Origin: a virus
Length of the DNA: 31,976 bases
IMG/VR virus record: IMGVR_UViG_3300049737_000151
Span: 1-31,976 of that record
Direction: 5' to 3' (one strand)
Shown: positions 7,933 through 14,893 of the stretch, one piece after another
How positions within the stretch are numbered: the first letter of the stretch is position 1
How the letters are laid out: each line of letters begins with the position of its first letter
Translations under genes and position numbers: made by a program
Notes under the pieces: model-generated
The model's database searches: none
Seen by the model: the letters and a program-made list of their open reading frames with translations, nothing else
What the model was told of the DNA's origin: nothing

Positions 7933-8588
7933 GTGAAGTAAAATTAGTTGCTTTGAGTAAACCATCAGCAACAACCGATTGTAGTACTGCTGCAGAACTA
8001 ATTGCATATACAGCAAGAGTCAGTAATCCTACTAACCAATCAAACAAAGAAACTGCACCAAGATTATTGCGCTATTTAATGCGTGAGAATCACTGGTCTC
8101 CATTTGAAATGGTTCACATGACGTTAGAAATAAAGACAACAAGAGATATTGCTCGACAGATTCTACGTCATCGCTCTTTTTCATTCCAAGAGTTTTCTCA
8201 GCGATATGCAGTCAGCGAAAATATTGACGTTGTCCGAGAAGCTAGAACTCAAGACGAGAAAAACAGACAAAATTCAAATGTGTCAGATGATAAAAATCTA
8301 AACGATGAATGGTGGAGATCTCAAGCAAGAGTTAGAAACTTCGCCAAGAAAGAATATACGGCTGCACTTAAAATGGGTATCGCCAAAGAGCAAGCAAGAG
8401 CATTGTTACCCGAAGGTCTTACCGAAACAACTCTTTACATGGCTGGTTCTCTTCGATCGTGGATTCATTACTGTGATCTAAGACGTGCCAATGGAACGCA
8501 AAAAGAGCATATGATTGTGGCTGATCAATGCTGGGATGTCATAGGGCAACACTTCCCCGACATCGTACAAGCACTTGATGAACAATAA
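7929..8588 (+). CDS. thyX: Flavin-dependent thymidylate synthase ThyX
   Basis: It makes dTMP from dUMP using methylenetetrahydrofolate, FAD and NADPH. The ThyX signature is present at residues 80-93 (RHRSFSFQEFSQRY, the RHR-x7-8-S motif), with the upstream HWSPFEM motif and a C-terminal RSWIHYCDLR segment. About 219 residues is normal for the family. ATG 7929 is chosen over 7917 because GGAG (7919-7922) lies 6 nt upstream of it and it gives an ATGA overlap with the primase stop. It heads a deoxynucleotide operon with nrdA, glutaredoxin and nrdB. An internal promoter in the primase gene precedes it. Confidence 0.93.
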   Translation: MSEVKLVALSKPSATTDCSTAAELIAYTARVSNPTNQSNKETAPRLLRYLMRENHWSPFEMVHMTLEIKTTRDIARQILRHRSFSFQEFSQRYAVSENIDVVREARTQDEKNRQNSNVSDDKNLNDEWWRSQARVRNFAKKEYTAALKMGIAKEQARALLPEGLTETTLYMAGSLRSWIHYCDLRRANGTQKEHMIVADQCWDVIGQHFPDIVQALDEQ

Positions 8589-8616
8589 TAAACAGATTTA
8601 CCCTCAGGAGAAATAA

Positions 8617-10416
8617 ATGGCAAAACGAGAATATATGGGGATTCAGATTGATGAATCTCGTGACGATTTATTTGATAAATTAGGTCTTCAACGTCTTCAA
8701 GAAAGTTATATGCGAGACGAAGAAACTACACCTCAAGAGAGGTTTGCATATGTGAGTAAATCGTTCTCGTCAAATCCAGAACACGCACAAAGACTATATG
8801 ATTATAGTAGTAAACATTGGCTATCGTATTCTACACCGATCCTTTCTTATGGTCGTTCAAAGCGTGGTATGCCTATCTCTTGCTTCTTGAATTATATCGA
8901 AGACACCGCTGAAGGTCTTGTTCAAAATTTCAGCGAAACAGCTTGGTTATCTATGCTTGGCGGTGGTGTTGGTATTGGTTTTGGTATACGTGCATCCGAC
9001 GATAAGTCTACTGGTGTTATGCCTCACCTAAAAACGTATGATGCTTCTTCTCTTGCGTATCGTCAAGGTAAGACTAGACGTGGAAGTTATGCTGCATATT
9101 TGGATATATCACATCCAGACATTATGATGTTCTTGGAGATGCGTAAGCCGACTGGCGATCCCAATATGCGTGCGCTTAATCTTCATCATGGCATCAATAT
9201 TAGCGATAGATTCATGGAAGTTGTTGAACGCTGTATGCAAGATCCAGATGCAGATGATGGTTGGAACTTACTAGATCCGCATTCAGGTGCTATACGAGAA
9301 ACAGTATCGGCAAAAGACCTTTGGCAAAAGATCCTAGAATTACGAATGGAAACAGGTGAGCCATACATACATTTCATCGATCAAAGTAATCGCCAAATGC
9401 CAGAGTTCCAAAAAGAACTCGGTCTTAAGATTCATCAGTCTAATCTTTGTTCAGAGATTATTTTACCAACAAGCGAAGAAAGAACTGCTGTTTGTTGCCT
9501 TTCCTCTGTGAACTTAGAAAATTATGATGCTTGGTCAAAAGATCCTATGTTTTTGAAAGATACCGCAGAAATGCTTGATAATGTGCTACAATATTTTATC
9601 GACAATGCTCCAGACTCTGTATCACGAGCAAAATTTAGTGCGACTCGTGAACGCTCTATTGGTATTGGTGCACTAGGTTTTCACGCATATCTTCAAAGAA
9701 AGGGTATCGCTTGGGAAAGTGCAGTCGCCAAAGGTGCGAATATGCGTATGTTTAGACTTGTTAGGAGTAAATTAGATGAAGCAAATATTCAGTTGGGTAA
9801 ACAGAGAGGAGAAGCCCCAGACGCTGTGGGAACAGGCAAACGATTTAGTCATGTTATGGCTATCGCTCCTAATGCTTCCTCCTCTATTATTATGGGAAAC
9901 ACTTCGCCTTCTATTGAACCTTTTAGAGCGAATGCCTATAGACAGGATACTTTATCGGGAGCTTTTCTTAACAAAAATAAGTATCTTGATGCTCTCATTA
10001 AAGATAAATGTGATCAAAACAAAAAGTTGGATTATGACGAAACTTGGTCGTCGATAATTGCAAATGATGGATCAGTCCAACACTTGAAATGTCTTACAGA
10101 TGATGAAAAATATATATACAAGACCTCAATGGAAATTGATCAGAGATGGTTGATTGAGCATGCAGCAGATAGGCAGGCATTTATTGACCAAGCCCAGTCT
10201 CTCAATCTATTCTTCCGTCCTGACGTGAATATCAAATACCTTCACGCAATTCATTATTTAGCATGGAAACAAGGGTTAAAAACTCTTTATTATTGTAGAT
10301 CCGAAAAACTAGGTAAAGCCGACAGAGTCTCAAAGCGCATTGAGCGAAACGTGATCAAAGAAATTGATATGCAGGCATTAATTGATGAAGAAACTTGTAT
10401 CGCGTGTGAGGGATGA
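8617..10416 (+). CDS. nrdA: Class I ribonucleotide reductase, large subunit (NrdA-like)
   Basis: It reduces ribonucleotides to deoxyribonucleotides with NrdB. Catalytic residues are visible: SNLCSEI (N276, C278, E280), the redox cysteines C89 (PISCF) and one of C293/C294 (AVCCLSS), and the radical-transfer tyrosine pair YY at 558-559. A C-terminal thiol pair, CIAC (594/597), exchanges with glutaredoxin. At 599 residues it is shorter than the roughly 750 typical for T4 or E. coli NrdA. The N-terminus begins near the catalytic domain, so the ATP-cone allosteric domain appears to be missing, which predicts lack of dATP feedback inhibition. The ribosome binding site is CAGGAG. Its end overlaps the QueC-like gene. 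Confidence 0.94.
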   Translation: MAKREYMGIQIDESRDDLFDKLGLQRLQESYMRDEETTPQERFAYVSKSFSSNPEHAQRLYDYSSKHWLSYSTPILSYGRSKRGMPISCFLNYIEDTAEGLVQNFSETAWLSMLGGGVGIGFGIRASDDKSTGVMPHLKTYDASSLAYRQGKTRRGSYAAYLDISHPDIMMFLEMRKPTGDPNMRALNLHHGINISDRFMEVVERCMQDPDADDGWNLLDPHSGAIRETVSAKDLWQKILELRMETGEPYIHFIDQSNRQMPEFQKELGLKIHQSNLCSEIILPTSEERTAVCCLSSVNLENYDAWSKDPMFLKDTAEMLDNVLQYFIDNAPDSVSRAKFSATRERSIGIGALGFHAYLQRKGIAWESAVAKGANMRMFRLVRSKLDEANIQLGKQRGEAPDAVGTGKRFSHVMAIAPNASSSIIMGNTSPSIEPFRANAYRQDTLSGAFLNKNKYLDALIKDKCDQNKKLDYDETWSSIIANDGSVQHLKCLTDDEKYIYKTSMEIDQRWLIEHAADRQAFIDQAQSLNLFFRPDVNIKYLHAIHYLAWKQGLKTLYYCRSEKLGKADRVSKRIERNVIKEIDMQALIDEETCIACEG

Positions 10417-10981
10417 TATACCTGATGGCAAACGCATAGCAGTTTGTGTTTCAGGTGGTTGGGATAGTGCTGTTCTTTGGCATATAATTTACGAAGAATG
10501 TAAGAAACGTGGTCAAATCTGTAAACCATACACTGTCCCAAAAATTGATGGCGCATTAAAATACGCAAAAAAAGTCCTGAAGAACTCAGGTTATGACGCA
10601 GATCCTACTGTGGTGGGACAAGTCGACTCTGAGAATCCCTCGGACTATGTTAAAAGCGGTGTTGCTGAAATATTGTCAAGGGGATATGCAGACATAGTGT
10701 ATGTTGCAATGACTGCGTATTATGATGAAATGCACGCTGACCATGATAGGGGTGGAACCAAAGATACTCCTTTCGAACACATTGTAAGACAACCATTTGC
10801 TGATATGACTAAAGATAAGGTCGTTCAGCTAGGTTTTGATTTAGGTATTGCCGACGACATTATGGATATAACCCACAGCTGCACTGAACTCGATGAGGGT
10901 AGGTGTGGATACTGCCCATGGTGTAAAGAAAGAGAATGGGCATTCACCCAAATTAATAAACAAGATAAAGGAACAAACTAA
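10385..10981 (+). CDS. queC: QueC-like PP-loop ATPase (7-cyano-7-deazaguanine synthase family)
   Basis: A 198-residue PP-loop enzyme with the ATP-binding motif SGGWDS (23-28). A C-terminal zinc site (C166, C174, C177, C180 in THSC...GRCGYCPWC) matches the QueC arrangement. QueC converts 7-carboxy-7-deazaguanine and ammonia to preQ0 using ATP. The ATG at 10385 is preferred over the TTG immediately before it, and the start overlaps nrdA by 32 nt. It sits inside a ribonucleotide reductase operon with no QueD, QueE or FolE homologue in the window. Phages use QueC-type enzymes for deazaguanine DNA modification or for tRNA queuosine. Another PP-loop amidating or thiolating role remains possible. 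Confidence 0.7.
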   Translation: MKKLVSRVRDDIPDGKRIAVCVSGGWDSAVLWHIIYEECKKRGQICKPYTVPKIDGALKYAKKVLKNSGYDADPTVVGQVDSENPSDYVKSGVAEILSRGYADIVYVAMTAYYDEMHADHDRGGTKDTPFEHIVRQPFADMTKDKVVQLGFDLGIADDIMDITHSCTELDEGRCGYCPWCKEREWAFTQINKQDKGTN

Positions 10982-11193
10982 TGCTAGTTAAAATATATTC
11001 TAGAGACAACTGCAGTTTCTGTAACGACGCAAAACAATTTTTAAATGGCATGGAAATAGAATTCCAAGAAGAATATCAAGAAACTGGTAGTGTCCCACAA
11101 ATTTATGCGGGAGAAAAGCATATCGGTGGCTACACAGAATTATTAGAACTTTCACAATCACTAACTGAATGGGATGAAACCTTCAATGGCTAA
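10981..11193 (+). CDS. nrdC: Glutaredoxin (NrdC/NrdH-like)
   Basis: A 70-residue glutaredoxin-fold protein with the redox motif CSFC at 11-14, the cis-Pro segment GSVPQIY and GGYTELL near the C-terminus. It is the electron donor expected for the neighbouring ribonucleotide reductase. It overlaps the previous stop by 1 nt (TAATG), and the nrdB start lies inside its end, so the reductase genes are translationally linked. Confidence 0.9.
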   Translation: MLVKIYSRDNCSFCNDAKQFLNGMEIEFQEEYQETGSVPQIYAGEKHIGGYTELLELSQSLTEWDETFNG

Positions 11194-12172
11194 AAAACTA
11201 AACCTTCAAGACGAACGAGATTACTTCAAACCATTCAATTATCCATGGGCATATGAGGCGTGGTTAAAACACGAACAATCTCATTGGCTTCACACAGAAG
11301 TTCCTATGGCTGAAGACGTAAAAGATTGGAAAAACAAACTAAGCGAAGCTGAGCAGTCGTTTCTAACAAATATCTTTCGTTTCTTTACACAGGGAGATAT
11401 TGACGTTGCTGGTGGTTACGTCACAAATTATCTTCCACACTTTCCTCAACCCGAAGTTCGTATGATGCTTGCTGGGTTTGCTGCACGTGAAGCATTACAC
11501 GTTGCTGCATATTCTCATTTAATCGAAACTCTGGGTATGCCCGAGTCGACTTATAGCGAGTTCTTAGAATATGAGGCAATGAAAGACAAACACGAATACT
11601 TTATGGAAATGTCTAGTGCCTCGCAAGATAAGAAAACTGTAGCAACTAACATTGCAGCATTTAGTGCGTTCACTGAGGGTATGCAGTTATTCTCGTCATT
11701 TATTATGTTGTTAAACTTCCCTCGCCACGGAAAGATGAAAGGCATGGGGCAGATTGTTACATGGTCTATTGTTGACGAAACAATGCACGCTGAATCAATG
11801 ATCAAATTGTTCAGACAATATGTTGAGGAAAACTTAGAGATCTGGAATGACGATCTAAAAGGTAAGATCTACACTATCGCTGAAAAAATGGTAGAACTTG
11901 AAGACAAATTTATTGACCTCGCATTTGCTATGGGTGAAATGGAAGAACTAACAGCAGAAGAAGTCAAAAAGTATATCAGATATATCTGTGATCGAAGATT
12001 GATTAGTCTTGGTATGAAAGGCATCTTCAAAGTCAAGAAGAACCCACTTCTATGGGTTGAAGAAATGATAAACGCACCAACTCACACAAATTTCTTTGAA
12101 AATCGTGCTACGGATTATGCACGTGGAGCACTTGCTGGTGATTGGGGGGATGTTTGGGGGTCTGCAGCATAG
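11186..12172 (+). CDS. nrdB: Class I ribonucleotide reductase, small subunit (NrdB-like)
   Basis: A 328-residue diiron, radical-generating subunit. Expected ligands are present: D71, E102, H105 (REALHVAAY), E164 (FTEG), E198 and H201 (DETMH). Y109 sits where E. coli Tyr122 forms the stable radical, so a tyrosyl-radical enzyme is expected rather than a Tyr-less variant. ATG 11186 (MAKKLNL) is chosen over 11174, because the earlier ATG has no spacing from any ribosome binding site. It overlaps the glutaredoxin end by 8 nt and is followed without a gap by a small zinc-ribbon gene. Confidence 0.94.
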   Translation: MAKKLNLQDERDYFKPFNYPWAYEAWLKHEQSHWLHTEVPMAEDVKDWKNKLSEAEQSFLTNIFRFFTQGDIDVAGGYVTNYLPHFPQPEVRMMLAGFAAREALHVAAYSHLIETLGMPESTYSEFLEYEAMKDKHEYFMEMSSASQDKKTVATNIAAFSAFTEGMQLFSSFIMLLNFPRHGKMKGMGQIVTWSIVDETMHAESMIKLFRQYVEENLEIWNDDLKGKIYTIAEKMVELEDKFIDLAFAMGEMEELTAEEVKKYIRYICDRRLISLGMKGIFKVKKNPLLWVEEMINAPTHTNFFENRATDYARGALAGDWGDVWGSAA

Positions 12173-12337
12173 ATGGATAAGACTAGATGTGAGTGTTCAT
12201 CTTGCGATGCAATTTTTTGGGTTGAACACGAAATGGAAAAACAATTTTACCCAATAAAAAACTGCGTATTTTGCGGTGAAGAGTTGGATTTTGAAGAAGA
12301 ATTAAAATTAGATTACGGAGAAGAGTTTGATGTATGA
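12173..12337 (+). CDS. Small zinc-ribbon protein
   Basis: A 54-residue acidic protein whose ATG follows the nrdB stop with no gap and whose end overlaps the thermonuclease start by 8 nt, an arrangement typical of real coupled phage genes. It has two CxxC-type knuckles, C8-SS-C11 and C31-VF-C34, plus C6, consistent with one zinc-ribbon. Residues after 35 are mostly acidic. The function is unknown; a small adaptor or regulator of a neighbouring enzyme is only a guess. Confidence 0.6.
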   Translation: MDKTRCECSSCDAIFWVEHEMEKQFYPIKNCVFCGEELDFEEELKLDYGEEFDV

Positions 12338-12758
12338 ATATACTGCAAAGATTAAGAGGGTGGTTGATGGTGACACTGTGGATGTCGATATTGATCTTGG
12401 CTTCGGTGTCGTGTTTGCTAATCAGCGTGTTCGGTTATATGGTATTGACACCCCTGAGTCTCGTACACGGGATCCTATCGAAAAGGTTTTCGGAAAGATG
12501 GCAGGTGAATTCCTCAAAGAAAAACTTGGAGAAAAATGCACCCTTCGCACTAGAATGGATGGAAAGGGTAAGTTCGGTCGTATACTCGGGGAGTTTTTGG
12601 TCTACGATTCGAAAGAAGATAGGGAAATGACTGTAAACGATATTATGATTCGTGATAATCTTGCCGTTGCCTATCATGGTCAATCTAAAGATGACATCGA
12701 AGCCGAACATCTGAAGAATCGCCAAATCCTGATAGAACGTCTGGATATGCAAATATAG
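12330..12758 (+). CDS. Thermonuclease (staphylococcal nuclease-like, SNase domain)
   Basis: A 142-residue single SNase domain, expected to be a Ca2+-dependent phosphodiesterase cleaving DNA or RNA. Motifs seen are VVDGDTVDVDIDLGFGV (11-27) and RVRLYGIDTPESR (33-45), with R35, D40, T41 and E43 matching the catalytic and metal-binding residues of the staphylococcal enzyme. FGRILGEF follows, with R84 as the likely second catalytic Arg. No signal peptide is seen, so it should act in the cytoplasm, for example in host DNA breakdown or nucleotide salvage. ATG 12330 has GGAG 9 nt upstream. It closes the nucleotide-metabolism operon. Confidence 0.88.
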   Translation: MYEYTAKIKRVVDGDTVDVDIDLGFGVVFANQRVRLYGIDTPESRTRDPIEKVFGKMAGEFLKEKLGEKCTLRTRMDGKGKFGRILGEFLVYDSKEDREMTVNDIMIRDNLAVAYHGQSKDDIEAEHLKNRQILIERLDMQI

Positions 12759-12772
12759 GTTGTTAAATGCGC

Positions 12773-12780
12773 TATAAATA
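12773..12780 (+). promoter_or_regulatory. T4-type late promoter (TATAAATA) abutting a start codon
   Basis: An exact TATAAATA octamer whose last base lies 4 nt before the ATG at 12785. A T4 late promoter of this form would start transcription near 12786, so the transcript would be leaderless for this ATG or would mainly serve the following sulfotransferase-like gene. Confidence 0.6.
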
Positions 12781-12784
12781 GTGC

Positions 12785-13123
12785 ATGGCTAAAAAACGAA
12801 AACCTAAAGAAAAACAGGTTCATCGAGTTTACTGCACATATTTCCCGAATGGTGACTATTACATAGGTTATTCGGGAAAACCGCAGAAACTGTATGAGAA
12901 GTATTATGGCTCGTCAAAGTATGTGCTACAATACGAAGGTGAATTAGTGAAAGAAACGATTGCTGAATTCGACAAGAAATCTTGGGCGAAGATGCAGGAG
13001 TTTTTGCTGCAATGGCAACAGAGGCATGACCCAAAATGCCTAAACTCTATGTTGAACATACGTTTGAACAAAGAGCCATTAGCAGAATTTGAGGGAATAG
13101 TATGGGAACCGAAAACCTTTTAG
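12785..13123 (+). CDS. GIY-YIG-like putative endonuclease (SegE-type)
   Basis: A 112-residue protein with HRVYCTYFPNGDYYIGYSGK near residues 13-32 (a VY...YIG pattern), then YYGSSKYV and a C-terminal E-x-LLQWQQRHDPKCLNSMLN segment. This spacing resembles the small GIY-YIG endonucleases of T4-like phages, in which Y-x-GSGK and a late catalytic Glu follow YIG. The canonical Arg after YIG is not obvious, so activity is uncertain. T4 homing endonucleases are often late-transcribed, which fits the TATAAATA immediately upstream. It overlaps the next gene by 22 nt. No intron is evident at this site. Confidence 0.55.
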   Translation: MAKKRKPKEKQVHRVYCTYFPNGDYYIGYSGKPQKLYEKYYGSSKYVLQYEGELVKETIAEFDKKSWAKMQEFLLQWQQRHDPKCLNSMLNIRLNKEPLAEFEGIVWEPKTF

Positions 13124-13923
13124 AATATTCGAAGTATGCTATCACAGCAATAAGAACTGATAAATTCATTATAGGGTTTATGGGTCGCACTGGCAGTAGA
13201 ACAATTATGTCAGATATTCTTGGCGGGACTTGTTCTCACGCAGCATTATTTGAATCGTTTTCTGATTTCAACAACCGAGACTACCAAAAAGATCTTGGTT
13301 CAATTCCCCATATCCTAGTGCTACGAGATCCAGTTGAGCGTGCTGCATCTGGACAGAGACTAGGTTTACACCCTGAGTATCATGGTCATCCGTTTTTATC
13401 CAATATAGATTTTGATACCATCACGCATATAATCAGGTTTGAAGATTTACCATTGTATTTTGATTCTCACGAAGGATTTATCTCTGACAGCGATAAGTCA
13501 AAATTAGACCAGAATGATGAAAGCGTGAAAGAATTAAGAAACAAAGAACTAGTAAGAGTTTTCAGTGGAATACACGAAGAAACTGACAGAGTAAAATATA
13601 AATTTTTATCTGCATTACTTAAAACTGACTTTGGTGTTTTACATTTCGGGGAACTACCTGATATGCCTGAACTAAAACCAGAGAACGAGGAGAATCCAGG
13701 AAAACTTTCTGTTGACGAATTTCAACTTCTAGCCAGTAACTGGGTTCAAATGCAAAGGGTAAAAGGGGAAAAGAATATCACAATTTCTGATTGGATTGGA
13801 GTTACAGATTATGGTGATATTTCATTTGATGAGGAAAACGAATTATATCAAAAATTCTTGAGAGAGAAACCTTTGATGGATCCAGCCGTTTTCAGCGATA
13901 TGATGGAAGAAATCAAACCTTAA
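13102..13923 (+). CDS. Sulfotransferase-like protein
   Basis: A 273-residue protein with two signatures of PAPS-dependent sulfotransferases. The first is an N-terminal phosphosulfate loop (FIIGFMGRTGSRTI, about 22-35). The second is a downstream RDPVERAAS motif (R75-S83) corresponding to the 3'-phosphate-binding R-DP-x-R-x-x-S segment. It would transfer sulfate from PAPS to a hydroxyl or amine of a glycan, peptide or small molecule; the acceptor is unknown. ATG 13102 has GAGGGA just upstream and overlaps the GIY-YIG gene. With the SGNH hydrolases and the UDP-sugar dehydrogenase further on, a role in host or virion surface glycan modification is plausible. Confidence 0.65.
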   Translation: MGTENLLEYSKYAITAIRTDKFIIGFMGRTGSRTIMSDILGGTCSHAALFESFSDFNNRDYQKDLGSIPHILVLRDPVERAASGQRLGLHPEYHGHPFLSNIDFDTITHIIRFEDLPLYFDSHEGFISDSDKSKLDQNDESVKELRNKELVRVFSGIHEETDRVKYKFLSALLKTDFGVLHFGELPDMPELKPENEENPGKLSVDEFQLLASNWVQMQRVKGEKNITISDWIGVTDYGDISFDEENELYQKFLREKPLMDPAVFSDMMEEIKP

Positions 13924-13933
13924 AGGAGAAACT

Positions 13934-14893
13934 ATGGGATATGTAGCATTACTATTCGCATCTGCATTGGGTGTATCAGCAGTGGCTGGTTATTTCTCAA
14001 TTGTAGGACTTATGGCGATATTTCCTGCAGCAGCAATGTCTATTTTAGCAATGGGTGTTGTCCTTGAAATTGCAAAACTGGTTACAGCTTCGTGGCTATA
14101 TCAAAACTGGTCGCGAGCCAACATATTGATGAAACTGTACTTTGTCCCAGCAGTGGCAATACTTTCTATCATCACATCTATGGGTATCTTTGGATTTCTA
14201 TCAAAGGCACACATTGATCAAGGAATAGAAAGCGGAGATGCAACTGCCAAGATAGAAAGACTTGACATTCGTATCGCTTCAAATGATAAAGCTATCTCTC
14301 GTGCTCAAAAGACATTAGATGGGTTTGACGAAGCACTTGACAGATATACTGAATTGGGATATGTTACACGTGGTCTCAATGCTCGTAAAGAACAATCAGA
14401 GGAACGTATTGCTATGCGTGCTATCATTGACGAAGCGGAAGTTGAAAATGATAAGCTATTTGACAAACGATCTGTATTATCTTCTGAGGTAAGGGCATTC
14501 GAGGTAGAAGTTGGACCAATTAAGTATATAGCTGATCTATTATACGAGAAAGGGCGAGAGAACCTGGAGCAAGCTGTTAGAGCAGTTATTATACTACTTG
14601 TATTAGTATTTGACCCACTGGCAATTCTTCTTGTTGTAGCAGCAAATATGCAACTAAACTCGGCAACAGGTAAAAGAATTGAGTTTATGTCTCTCGATGA
14701 AACTTCTACTGAGACTGCTGAAGAAATCATTGAACCCGATCCAAGTCCTCCTTCTGCAGTAGACGATGCTGCAGATATAATGTCGGATTATGAGAGCGTG
14801 GTTGATAAGATTGAATCTGGTGATGCACTAAACCCATCTGAAAGAAAAAGTTTCAGATCTAATTTAGAATGGTTGATTGATAAAAAGAAATAA
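13934..14893 (+). CDS. Membrane protein with periplasmic or cytoplasmic coiled coil
   Basis: A 319-residue protein with three N-terminal hydrophobic segments (about 3-25, 28-50 and 68-90). A long charged helical region follows (about 100-195, probable coiled coil), then a fourth hydrophobic segment (about 213-236: AVIILLVLVFDPLAILLVVA) and an acidic, Pro-containing tail. From memory, marine T4-like phages often carry this four-helix architecture with a VLEIAKLVTASWLY motif as an uncharacterised inner-membrane protein. The ribosome binding site AAGGAG is strong. The stop overlaps the radical SAM start (TAATG). Superinfection exclusion or membrane remodelling is speculative. Confidence 0.7.
   Translation: MGYVALLFASALGVSAVAGYFSIVGLMAIFPAAAMSILAMGVVLEIAKLVTASWLYQNWSRANILMKLYFVPAVAILSIITSMGIFGFLSKAHIDQGIESGDATAKIERLDIRIASNDKAISRAQKTLDGFDEALDRYTELGYVTRGLNARKEQSEERIAMRAIIDEAEVENDKLFDKRSVLSSEVRAFEVEVGPIKYIADLLYEKGRENLEQAVRAVIILLVLVFDPLAILLVVAANMQLNSATGKRIEFMSLDETSTETAEEIIEPDPSPPSAVDDAADIMSDYESVVDKIESGDALNPSERKSFRSNLEWLIDKKK

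Noticed and set aside
12334-12630. A 98-residue overlapping plus-strand frame with hydrophobic N-terminus
   Set aside because: The thermonuclease frame here carries all catalytic motifs; the alternative frame has no recognisable domain.
14262-14290. TTGACA-17-GATAAA promoter-like sequence
   Set aside because: The -10 box is weak (4 of 6), it is inside the membrane protein gene, and no gene boundary is near.
14305-14730. A 141-residue open frame on the minus strand
   Set aside because: Antisense to the four-helix membrane protein, Ser-rich, without ribosome binding site or promoter.
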